DNA from: Periconia sp. R9002
Lineage: Eukaryota > Ascomycota > Dothideomycetes > Pleosporales > Periconiaceae
Length of the DNA stretch: 64,000 nucleotides
Direction of reading: 5' to 3'
Assembly: GCA_023627715.1 (NCBI GenBank)
Contig: JAMAHW010000065.1
Span: forward strand, 177,530-241,529
Below the pieces are notes generated by a model. That model had not been told where the DNA came from. It made no database searches and saw nothing but the letters and a program-made list of their open reading frames with translations. This document shows positions 36,872 to 49,394 of this stretch, piece after piece. The position numbers were made by a program, and so were the translations under genes. Position 1 is the first letter of the stretch, and each line of letters opens with the position of its first letter.

Positions 36872-38326
36872 TGTGTGTGTGGCTGCTGACACAAGCCCCA
36901 AGCACATGGCGAGCATGCTTCCATTCATTCTTCTCTTGCATTGCATCTGATTTTTGGGCCATACATGCATATGAAGAAAAAAATAAGCAGCTCGTATATA
37001 GAAAAAAAAAATCTCACCCTTCGGCGGTAAGTTGCTAAAATAAAAAACGAGAGTGGACAGAAAAAAAGGGGAAAGGGGGGGTAGTAGAAGGAATCAGAAG
37101 GAATAAAAAAAGATGCCGAGGTTCGTTCGTCTCACGCATTCACAAAAAGTGCCATCATCATCTTGACATGGAGGGTAAGGGTGCTAGCAGCAGCAGGGCG
37201 CGCAATCTTTTTGAGTGGGTTGTGTATATCTCTCTCTCTCTTGCTTTGGAACCAAGAGTTCAAAGTCTCCTATATTCATCCCCCCCCACCTTTCGGCTCT
37301 TTTTCAATGGCCGCTTGTCAAAAGTTCCTCCCACCCCAATAGCCGATTATTATCCCAGGGAGGGTAAAACCTTTCCCCTCAACTTCTCTGTAGATCTGCA
37401 AAATCATGCCTGCAAAAAAAAAGGAAAAAAAAGCATCACCCTCTAATGGAGCATATTACCCGCCTGCTTCGTCAAAAGAGTTCATAGAAAACCAAATAAC
37501 TCGAGGCCCTCGAGCCCAATCCTGCGTGATGCTTGCCAAGAGCTGATGATGCTCCGCATTTGCTACCGTACATAGCTTTCCAGTAGAGACGACATGTAGC
37601 AGAAGGATTTTGATCAACTAGCAGGCCATGCGATGGCACACCAAGCTGAAGGTACTCAGAATACTGCGTGTCCGTGTGCCGTGGCAGATGCGATCATCTG
37701 TGCAAATCGTTCGATCGACGGGTTCAATATCGGGATCGGGTATCGAAGAGTGAAGGTTTCCATCGGAGCTATTCGAGGAAAAGGAAAAGGTAGAGAGACG
37801 TAATCAAAGAGAGACTATAACATACACTGGCCGCTAACAGTGAAGCCCCTCCAATGCTCCATTGAAGCAGCCCGCACCTCATGAGTGACAAAAACACGAA
37901 AAGACCAAAACGGTCGGAACAGATGTGCATGCCTCCGAAGTACCAAAACTTTTTCTCAGGCCAGTGGAAAAAGAACAAATGGGGAGAATGGGTTGTGACA
38001 AGTCAAGGAAAGGAAATGGATTGGTATGGGCATGAAGAACAAAAAAAAGAACCCAAACTCCCAAGGGTAGTATGATTGCAGTTCCAGGGCATTGAAAAAG
38101 GCCTCCCGTAAGTTCAAACGCCGACAAACTCCGATGCTGTGCTCTGCGGTATGATGAGAGCTATGAAATATCCCGTCCTGGATCGTGAGCCAAAAGCGCA
38201 TCAAATAGAACGCGACCGGTATGCTTATGGTCGTCAAGTGTGGTATATTATGTGGTGGTAGGGGGAAAACGGTATGCACAACGGTCGACGTGTGACCTCG
38301 TCGAAACCAGGGACAGATGTCGCGAG

Positions 38327-39668
38327 TTAAAGGATGCCCGAGTCTTTGAGCGCGTTTTGCAGGATTGTTTCTTTCACGGCGGCGAAGACGAGTCTAATGT
38401 TTGAGGTATCCGTCGCTTGTGTAAGACTGTTCTTGTTAGCGGCAAAGAAAAAGACCCGTGGTGAGAGAACGTACTGAGGGTAGAGGTTGAGATGCGCGCG
38501 GTTTACTTGGTTGAACCTCCAGAGAAGGTATTTTGCTGCGCGATTCACATCGTTTCCACCGGAATAATCTGGAAAATAGTTTCCGAGCGGTGACCGCGCC
38601 AGCTTTGCCTTGAAAAGATCCACCTTGTTCAAGAACAAGATGATACTCGTTCTCATAAACCATCGACTGTTGACCACGGAGTCAAAAAGTACCAAACTCT
38701 CCATCATTCGGTTCTGTTGAGCACATTAGCAGGATGCTAGCCAAGAGGGTGTCGGCTGTCTAACCTGTGAGCTCTCCTCGAGCAAAACTTGGTCGTATTC
38801 GCTCAAAGCCACACAAAAGATGATGGACGTAACATTTTCGAAACAGTGTATCCACTTCTTGCGCTCACTGCGCTGACCGCCAACGTCGAACATGCTACAT
38901 TTCTAGATTAGCCGGGGCGACTACGTGGAGGTGAATATGACTGCGTACTGTATGCTAAGTTGGCCCATGGTGAATCTGGTTTCGTAGATACCGGTGGTTT
39001 TGGTTCGTGCGCGCAGGACATCAGATTCGATGGGTATGTAATTGGAATCCGCTATCCGCATCACCTCGTCGAAGAAGCTGGCAACGTTAGTTGATGGGCG
39101 AGGAATCATTGTAGTTGCGAAACGACATACTATGGGGCCGAATCCATCAGGTAAAACTCGCTCGAGTGCTCCAAGACTTTGGGCACACAGGGGTCTCGCC
39201 ATATCGACGAGATTGCCTGACCTACCCGCATGTCGAGGGGTTTTTCCGGATCAGGGTCCACCGTGTAGTCGAGAAGATAGCGGGTATACTCGTCGTTCTC
39301 GGGGTCTTCGCAAGGGATGTTGAATTGGCTCATGGCACCGATCAAGGCTTTGGCACAGTCGATGACGTTCTTATATATGGTGAGGCGGTACATGGCGAGT
39401 TCTTCCTGCGTATAACCATTTTGATGGATAATCTTCATCTGCTTGACAATGGTGGACTTGCCGCTCTCTCCGGAGCCTGTGGTAGGGGGATTAGCAAGTG
39501 AGGGGATTGTTTTGGGAGGGACAGGGACGACTTCAGCCGCTTACCCAGCAGGAGGATTTTGCATTCTCGTCGTAACCGGCGCGAGTCCTCCTCGAGCTTC
39601 CTGTCGATGGCTTGACTCCGCTTCTTCTGCTCCAGATCCTCGTTGTTTGTGCTCATGCAGATACCCAT
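38327..39668 (-). CDS. gna-3: Heterotrimeric G-protein alpha subunit, fungal group III (GNA-3/GanB type)
   Basis: Six exons: 39545-39668, 39131-39476, 38949-39077, 38765-38894, 38475-38713 and 38327-38426 (introns 68, 53, 54, 51 and 48 nt); 355 residues. A membrane-anchored GTPase that couples nutrient-sensing receptors to cAMP signalling, conidiation and germination. N-terminus MGICMS carries Gly2 and Cys4 for myristoyl and palmitoyl groups. G1 GSGESGKST (42-50), switch [10 protein letters not shown]3 [19 protein letters not shown]4 FLNKVD, G5 TQATDT, and C-terminus NALKDSGIL, which is the group III ending. The C-terminus lacks the pertussis cysteine. The last intron is readable in frame (adds 16 residues between NLYPH and LTQATDT). 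The exceptionally long flanking non-coding DNA suggests complex regulation. Confidence 0.96.
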
Positions 39669-40330
39669 GGTGCCTGGGGGTTGGCTGCGGCTCGCGGCGC
39701 CGCGGGAAGATGAGAGGACGGAGCGGCAACAAAGAGGGCGAGCACTAGGCTCAGCGCGTCGGTGTCGAGGACAGGATGCCGATGTGAGGTATTATGGATC
39801 GAGACAGTGTTTCACTGGCGATCGCCCCGTGTGGGCGCAAAGCAGAGGATGGGGGGGGGGACAGGTGCGGGTGCGGGTGGCGGATTGCGGATTGTGGATT
39901 GCGAGGGCAGCAGTAGCAATAGCGCGGCAGACGGACAGGGCAGGCCAAGGACGGCGACAACAGCAACGGCGGCGGCAGAAGGGGCGCGGTACGGCGGGGG
40001 TGGAGCTGGGGCGGAGCGAGAGCAGGAGAACAGGTCGCAAAGGAGGGAGGGAGGACAGCGAGGATGGCGGCGGGTATAGAGAGATGGGATAGTAAGGGGA
40101 GGGAGGGTTGGATGTGGACAGGCAGTGAAAGGTTAGGTTTTGGAGGTTGAATGGGGATCGCTTGGAGGGAAAGGCGAGTTGGACAGTGCGGAAAACAACG
40201 TGGTGCCCTTTCTTCAGCTGGGACAGGGCAGGCAGGAGCAGAAGAGCAGCAGCAGCAGGAGCGACCAGGCAGGTAGGCAGGCAAGCCGCAGGCACCACTC
40301 ATCGGGAAAAGCGCCATCCATTGCAACGAC
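39669..40330 (-). promoter_or_regulatory. CT-rich leader and core promoter of the G-alpha gene
   Basis: On the minus strand this is a C/T-rich stretch with CAG/CTG runs (such as near 40245-40260), ending at the G-alpha ATG. It opens several long but spurious frames. Probably 5' UTR plus core promoter; the transcription start is unknown. Confidence 0.45.
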
Positions 40331-43080
40331 GACCCGCCCAGAGTGGACGCACACACACAGGCACACGCTCCTATCCCCAATTCATGACCCCTCTGACCTC
40401 CCTACCTACCTATTCTCACCATCTCATCCTGATCGGGTCGTCTATTCTACAGTACGTGACGATTGATAATTATAGCTGATGACTGCCACGCGCCATGCCC
40501 ACGCCACACTTGTACATATACATACATAGCTACTTACTTACATACCCTCTGTCTACGGCCGTGTCCATGACCTAGGTACCTACAGTACCTACCTGCAACC
40601 AACCAAGCGATGCGTCCAAAAAAGCAAGCAAGCAACCATCTCATCAACCATGTCACTAGCCGATGCGAGCAAATTCTCCTTCCCACCATGCATGCCTAGG
40701 TAGGTAGGTAGGTTACAATGGTACATGATGTCGCGCAAGCAGATGGTCGTCTTTGCCTGGTTCCGTATCCATAACATGGCCCTCCTCTCATTGTTTGATT
40801 GTGAAGAGATGAGTGGTTTTGGATGTAATACTCGGTCGGGACCAGGGGAACGAGTCTGTAACAGCAAGTAGGTCTTTGCAGTGTCAGTGCGCGCGGCAGC
40901 AAGCACATTAGTGAGGGGGCGCCGATGGGCGGAGCGAGCCATGTTATTAGCTGCTCCACACTGCTACCGTAGTTAGGTAGGTAGTCGACGTAGACTCTAG
41001 AGATGCACAATCAGACTACCGTACCCAAGTCGTTGACGACGACGACGATGATGATGATGATGATTGTGCACTCCCTCCATCCCTCTCTGTCACCATCGTT
41101 TGGAATCATGCCCAAGTTCATTGTACCTACCCAAGTACCTGTACATTCTCCCTTGCTCATGACAGCCGCTATCGATAGCCAGCTATAATTACCTACCAAT
41201 ATCGAATGCGCAGCAGCAGCAGCTTGGATTACGTGGGCGCCGTCAGCCTGCCCTCGAGGCTCCAGCCGTGTAATACACACATAATTAGGTCTTGGTCAAT
41301 CAACAGACTGCAATGATTCGGCGGAGGGGGGGCTCGAGCAAGCAAGACAGACTATTTGCGCCGTGCCGTGCCGCGCCACGCCGCGCCTGACTGCGTGTGG
41401 GTGATGGGAACTGTGAAAGTGCAACAATTCATCGCTCGACAGGTCTCTATCGACTGCCCGACTCAGTCTAATTAAAGATGCCATATGTAGGTATGCCTTC
41501 TCTCCACACTCTGCGTGTGCGCTAGCTCGGTACTGCATTGCATGCCGATACCAGTGCCAATGCCCATGGCCATACACATGAATGACCGCACGCCGTCCCC
41601 GCGATGCGGCTTTCGGTTCGTTGACCCAACGTTCCTGATTAACGAACAGTCGGATAGATGATGTCTGCTCCCTCTGCCAACCAGCCCCTTGAACCCTTCC
41701 ACGGTCAAACAACCAAGATTTCGAGTTTCATACCCTCTTGTCTCACCTCAGTAGACTGACTGCCCACGCTCCGAATGCGTGCGGCCTCGCCGAGATTGAC
41801 ATGCTAGTGTGCATGCGGGTGCGGGTGCGCCATCGTTTTTGCTCGAGGCGTTTTCTTGGGGCAACGAGACGTCAAGTGCCCTCCCTCCATTGATTGCAGC
41901 GTGAGTGGGTGCCCAGCAAAAGCTCGGCCTGTCAGAGGGCCGGCCTACTCACCCACCACTCCACCAAATCTTCAAATTCCCTTGGTCCGGCAACATCATA
42001 TAACTCTGATACAGTATCTAGTTACTGCAGGTACCTACCTACCTATCTACTCACCACCCTATGGGCCAAGAACGAACAGGAGATGCACCTGCCACTCATC
42101 ATGTCCTCGTCAACGGATTATACTCAAATCATTCCGCATCGCGCCAAAACCATTCTGGATGGTCAAGGCAAAGTAATGTGAGTACATGTAATTTCTTGGT
42201 CATTGATCCGCGTTGGGCGACGAGACGAGGTCGACTCTGAAGGCTGCTGCCGGGCACGTTTTTGCCTACGATACGATACGGATCGATACGAGCAAGGCGC
42301 ACCACCTACTCCACGTACTCGCCCGCTTGCAATTGGATGGATCCTGCAAGCCTGCCGCGAACATGACCTGTTTGCAATCCTGTCTCAAACCATTTGTACT
42401 ACATGTATTGACCTGCTGCTCTGCCGTGTCTTGCATGGGATGGGGGTTCGCAGCAAAAACTGTGATAAGGAAGGGCACATTGGCGGTTTCCATGTCCGTT
42501 GCATTGTTATCCCCAGTTCAAGTCTCCCACACGCCTGCCGCGTCTCGTGATTTACAGAACGGGGAGCCCCGACGGTCACATGTCATCAGCGTTGCTTATG
42601 TACATACATTGATTGCATGTACTGCTTGAGACATTGCATCCGAATGCGCCTATGCAAAGCCTTCACCATAACGGGTCAGCGGTGGCATTTCAATTCCACC
42701 TCTATTTTTTTCTTGATTGTAAAAAAAATTGAACGGTTTAAAAGAAAGCATGCGAGTGTATTTATGTAGCTACACATGTATGTGCATACATGTAAATATA
42801 CCCTAGATCCTCCCCCTTAGAACACCAGGAGCACCAATTTCCACGTCGCCCTACCAAATCGGTGCTCCGCTCAAGATGGAGAAGCCACAAAGAGCAATGC
42901 TAACCCCCAATTAGTGGATGCCATTGTGGACGTGGTGCCGTGTTGACAGCAGAGAAAGAGCCGGATAACATGGGATTGTTTTCCTTTCCGATTGATGATT
43001 CTTCTCTTTTCGGTTATGACGTAGTTGTAATTCTGCCCACCAAGTCCACTCTGCATCAGGTTTCGCGAAGTGGGCTGGCT
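40331..43080. other. Intergenic region between G-alpha and HOG1
   Basis: No gene seen. Dense in TACCTACC/TAGGTAGG words (40396, 40575-40592, 40690-40703, 40975, 41127, 42029-42047), with a GAY trinucleotide array at 41035-41064 and CCGTGCCGTG runs near 41360. It separates two divergent signalling genes and probably contains both upstream regulatory regions. Confidence 0.5.
41035..41064 (+). repeat. GAC/GAT trinucleotide array, 10 units
   Basis: Four GAC followed by six GAT units. Not in a supported reading frame. Confidence 0.95.
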
Positions 43081-43620
43081 GCAAAGTGAGCGGAAACCAA
43101 TCGTCTCTGCCCCTCAGTCTGTCTCTCCTCTCTCTATCCTCCTCCTTCTCCTCCTCTTCACACTCACAAAGACTCCGCCATCTCCTGTGATATATTCATC
43201 TCCTCGTCCACCCTCTCTTTCAGCCGCCGCCCGCGCCTATCCATCCTTGCGCATAGATCGGCTCAGCCGTCCTGCTCCCCTCCCAGTCCGTCCCAATCTA
43301 GACAGCGGCGAACCAACACCTCAGGGTCGCCTTCGAACCCTTTTTTGCAGATTTTTTGCTTGCTCGCCATCCTGAGCCCCCCTCTGTCCCTTCGACGCGC
43401 ACTTCCACCTTCCGCGGAGCCATCCACCGATCCAATCCGGCTGCTCGTTTGTCCTAACTAGCCGCCGCTTCGACTGCGAACCTGCTCCGCAACCTCGCTC
43501 ACCAAGTAGCGTCAACACCAACAACACCAACAACACCACCAGCACACCCACCCCTTATTCCCAGATCTCCCTCATCACCGCCTGCGCCTGTCGCATAGCT
43601 GTCATTCCTCGACCTTCACC
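43081..43620 (+). promoter_or_regulatory. CT-rich leader of HOG1
   Basis: 540 bp of strongly pyrimidine-biased sequence ending directly at the HOG1 ATG, with ACCAACAAC-type repeats near 43510-43545. Interpreted as 5' UTR and core promoter; the start site of transcription is not visible. Confidence 0.5.
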
Positions 43621-45125
<1,505 letters not shown>

Positions 45126-45913
45126 TTACGGTTGGACGATTTTTTTGCTTATTTCAAGAGGAATGCACAGAGCAAGGCATCTGAGACGATGGACCTCGCT
45201 GGCGTAGGCTGCATGTGTTCTTTTCACTTAATCTCTTTACAGGGCCGGGAGTGGCGGATAGAGGGCCTTTTGCTGGTGGGATTGGACTGGATGGGGCGGG
45301 CGGATGGCATTCATGAACTTTGACGTCGCAAGGATTATGGCTACAGGACAGGAGGCAGCGTGACTGCTACGGGATCGTGATGGCGCGAAACGGAATGAAA
45401 GGATATCATGTCTCATTTTCCCTTTCTCCCCCCTCTTCCCAGGCGTATCCTGGGAGTTTCTCTTCACAACAGACGCTCCATATAAACTCGAAACCATTGT
45501 TATGTGCACCCTATGGTCATTTTTTTGACAGAAGGAGGAATGAAATGAAGAATGGCTGCTGCGGAGCGGAAATTCAATGCTCCGGTCCAAGTAGGAAGCA
45601 ATCGAACCCCAAGCCAAGGCGCTTACGTGATGTAGACGCACAGTGGCTGATGGATGGTGGCGGTGGTCATCGAGTAGGGCTGACGGCTGCAACCGTGTAC
45701 AGAGATAAAAGTACGAGAGAAAGAAAGGCACGTAGGACGCCAGACGGTGAAGCACCTCATCGCTCTCGGGACGGCTCAGCATCAGCCAAGCTTGCAAGCT
45801 CGTGAACCCATCTCACGCTTCCCATCTCGCCATCTTGTTCGACCAACCTAACTCCATGGCCGCCCCATAATCCCCCACGCCTTTTCGTTGATAGTGCACT
45901 GCATGCGATAGCA
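45126..45913. other. Intergenic between HOG1 and AVL9
   Basis: 788 bp on the shared transcribed side of two plus-strand genes; HOG1 3' UTR and AVL9 promoter. Nothing else recognised. Confidence 0.6.
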
Positions 45914-48779
45914 ATGGCGGGGTTCGCGCCAATTGTGTGTATCGTCGACTTCCACCATGCCAGGTGCGCGCGCACTCATTCTGCGTCATGACTGCCATTG
46001 CTAACCTCTGGCCAGAGGTCCCGAGATCGAGACATGGCTAGGTGTAGAAGAGGGTAGCGACCCTGCCATCGACAATGACTGGTCCCTGTTACCGTTTATG
46101 GCCTTGAGTGACGGCGCCCATGCGTATGTTCCCCCATCCTTCTCAGCAGCATGCATACGACAACAGCTCCTCTATAGCCGTTCCACCTGTGCCATGTTGG
46201 CTAATTTATGCACTTTGTAGCTCCAACGAGGATTACTCCTACTTTACCCTCCGCCGCGCCGCTACCGAAACTCAACCTGCTACGTCCCTTTTCGGTATAT
46301 CGTGCACTCGTCAATTGGACTCCAATGAGCTCATACATCGTCCCGCCGAAGTCACGCGGAGCACCGTGCAAAAGGCCGTCGTTGTCATTAGTGACAGCCC
46401 GCAGCATTTTGGCGCCGTCAAGGCTCAGTTGGGGGTGGTCACGGCCGCTTGGTTTGCCCAAAAGTACGTGCTACTCGAAGCATTGATATATATACATATT
46501 GGCCAGGGTTGACGTACCATCACAGAGACTTTACGGATCTGGAAATCATGCAAAGATTCCAAGAAAGTCTGGCGACACTGCTCAAGAACCAGGAGGGCGA
46601 AATGGACCACTACTTCGGTATGCTCCATGCTGGCAGGCTAGCTCCATCGATCGCTAACGTTCGTAGGTATTTCGCTCCGAGAGCTGATTCACGAGTTCAA
46701 GTGGCAGACTCTTGTTCTGTTCAAATGCGCTCTGCTTCAACCCAAGGTGGGTTTAGTCTTATAGAGTGGGAACAACATCCATCTGACATGGGGTAGATGC
46801 TCTTCTTTGGCTCTCATTGCGAGCGTCTATGCATGATGCAATTTGCCATTATTTCTCTGATACCCGGCCTCATTCGCCATCTTCAAGATTCTGCCGATCC
46901 CAAGTTCAACGCTGCCGAAGCGAAACTTGTTACGCCTACCTCATTAAAAACCTCCGAACGCTCTTCCTTGCTTACCTACATGGGCCTTCCGTTGCAACTT
47001 TTCGGTAAAGGCTCTTTGTTCGGACCGTACACGCCTCTTCAACAGCTGGATATGCTTGCGGATCAAGACACCAAATCGTACATTGTCGGCTCTACGAATT
47101 CGCTTTTGCTGCAACAGAGAGATCGCTATAGTGATATACTGATCAATCTGGACGAGCATACCGTTACCATCACTTCTGCTTCCTTGCGTCAGGCGCTCGT
47201 ACTCTCCACTCCTGACCGAAGATGGATAGATTTCCTGACTCAGACGGTGTTTGATACCTGGGATGAGACGAATCCCAGTCGCCCCAAGGATCACGGATAT
47301 GCGGGGAGCGAGGAGTTTATCCGTATGCAGTTTGAAGAGTATCTTCTCGCAATGCTCAGTGCTGTCAAGTACAAAACCTACCAAGAGAAGAACAAGGACA
47401 AGGAGATTATCATTTCGGATTTCGAAGGAGATCCTGCAAGCGAGTTCTCCAATGACTATATTCACGCTTGGATGGCTACCGAGAACTACCGCATCTGGAA
47501 CAAATTTACGGACTCGCATCTCTTTGACATTGTCGACCCAAAACATCCTTGCTCTGGTGGGCTGAGCATCGAAGACGTTCAAAGGCGGTTGGCCCAGTAA
47601 GTTTCCCTTCCCTTCAACCCTTCCCAAACCGACTAAACATGTCAGTTTGTTCTCCAACCCCACTGTTCAGATCCTTACTCTGAGTGCGTGTGTGCTGATT
47701 CTTGCCTGGCGTATAGGCAGGTAGCAGAGATGCATCTCGATGAGCGCTTGCATCAGTCGCGCGAAGCCATTGGCAAGCAGCTCGCCGTGGGCCAAAAGAA
47801 GGTTTCTTCGGCATTCAACAATCTGTGGGCGGAAATGGAGGCCATTCGAGAGGCGAACAGGAGAAGACAAGAGGAACAACGACTGCTGGTAAAGGACAAG
47901 GATACGAGTCGGCCTGGCTCCCCAACGAGCGACAAACATAGTATTGCTTCTACTGGAAAATGTGAGCAGCTCCCCGTTCTTCCCATCAAACACAACCTAT
48001 ACTAACATCGTCCAGGGAAGACTCAAGCACCCGACCTCAGCCAAGCCCAAGCCAATCTCCAAGCGGCATCAACACGCGCCAGCGCCTATCTCTCTTCGTG
48101 GGGCGCGTGGGCTAGCGAGAAGAAGAAGGGCTGGGGTGCGTCGAGAAGCACTTCGGGAACCCCGGCCACCTCGCCACTACCCTCCCCGATACCCGGCGAC
48201 GTAAAGCACGCCGAGCACCTAAAGAAGGACAACGAGGCCGCGGTGCGATCGAGTGCACCACCTGGTACGATTACCAAAGTGGATTTGAGCATGGAGGGCG
48301 ATGATGTAGGGCACGTGAGGAGGGAGAGTCTGTTTTTCGACGCCGAAACAGAGGAGAAGGCGAATTTGTTGGGGCTGGGGGAGACTAAAGAGAAGGAGAA
48401 GGGTGATTGGGAGGAGATTGGGCTGGGGATCAGCAATGACGATAGGAAAGCGAAGCCTGGTAGGGAAGAGTGGGAGGAGATTGGGTTGGGTGAGGACAAT
48501 CAACACAGGAAAGAACAGGTAAAGCCGACGCCCTCACCGAAAGCTAAGCAGGAGGGTGGCGAAGAGACGAAGGAAGAGGAGGAGGAGAAGACGATGCAAG
48601 GAGATGGAGGATTCACACCCGCTCCACCGCCTCTGCCACAACAGCATGAGATCACACCGCAGAAGGAACAGCCGGAGCAGGAGCAAGTCAAGGATCAAGA
48701 CGAGGCAGCTAGCGCTACCACCAGCGCCAGCCACACTCAACAACCACAAGGCGCTGAGAAGACGTCGTCGTCGACATAG
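45914..48779 (+). CDS. avl9: Late secretory pathway protein AVL9 (DENN-domain family)
   Basis: Eight exons: 45914-45963, 46016-46123, 46221-46463, 46526-46617, 46667-46746, 46797-47596, 47717-47961 and 48016-48779; 793 residues. AVL9 acts in exocytic transport from the late Golgi and belongs to the DENN/Avl9 superfamily. The N-terminus reads MAGFAPIVCIVDFHHARGPE, then the family hallmarks DWSLLPFMALSDGAH, SLFGISCTRQ and RSTVQKAVVVIS. The Avl9 core runs to about residue 560 (ending near the exon 6/7 join), followed by a coiled-coil stretch (WAEMEAIREANRRRQEEQR) and a disordered acidic tail. The tail holds two copies of WEEIGLG, each followed by an acidic/Asn turn. The 50-nt first exon would be missed by simple frame calling. 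It is convergent with SEC7, another late-Golgi factor, 615 bp away. Confidence 0.93.
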
Positions 48780-48829
48780 TTAACGAAATCTTTTCTTTTT
48801 TTTCTTTTTTCAGTTTCAATCGAGAGTTC

Positions 48830-48860
<31 letters not shown>

Positions 48861-49394
48861 GAATTGGTACCATTTCTTCTTTTTTTGCATGTGTATGTGC
48901 GATTGATTCAATCTAAGTTTTTTCTTTTTGGTCAAAGGTAAGGCTGGTTTTGGTTGGATGATGGCGAGATGTGGTGGTGCGCGCGGGAATAGTGAGTTGA
49001 TAACGATGATGGTGATTTTTGATGCTGAGGATGCTGAGACAATGGATAGATGAACTAACAATCAAGAGAAAGAAAACCCGTCACAAATAAGCCATCAACG
49101 TCAGGGGAGAGATGGAGGGTTAGAGTATTCACCCGGAGAACAAAGACATTGATGTAGAGAAACAAGAAGGAAGAATTTTTCTTAAATGGTATAACAGAGT
49201 TTTACCCCAACACAACACGAACGAACGCAATGGCATGCGCATACACATACCATGACTACCAGGCCATGCCATGCCATTAAAAAAAAACCACACCTTTCGC
49301 ACTATAAAATCTTTCTCTACAACATAAAAACCAGGCGAAACGGGGAGCAAAATGCATCTAAAATACAGAAAAACAACACCAAACGCAACATACA
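48780..49394. other. Intergenic, convergent 3' ends of AVL9 and SEC7
   Basis: 615 bp with T-runs after AVL9, an AT dinucleotide array at 48830-48855, and A-rich sequence before the SEC7 stop. No gene seen. Confidence 0.65.
48830..48855 (+). repeat. AT dinucleotide array, 13 units
   Basis: Perfect AT repeat about 50 bp after the AVL9 stop, probably within or near the 3' UTR. Confidence 0.95.

Larger units (their letters stand above)
32819..38326. other. Long intergenic region, 5.5 kb
   Basis: No supportable gene. Rich in homopolymers and short tandem repeats: a 12-G run at 33577-33588, AAAAT pentamers at 34086-34110, CGACA units near 34360, CCAT at 35767-35790, TAGGG-like pentamers at 36847-36871, and many TAGGTAGG/TACCTACC words. 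The part next to 38327 would contain the 3' UTR of the G-alpha gene. Confidence 0.5.

Noticed and set aside
39751..40380. 209-residue minus-strand Pro/Leu/Cys-rich frame before G-alpha
   Set aside because: Artefact of the pyrimidine-rich leader; no domain and no continuity with the G-alpha frame.
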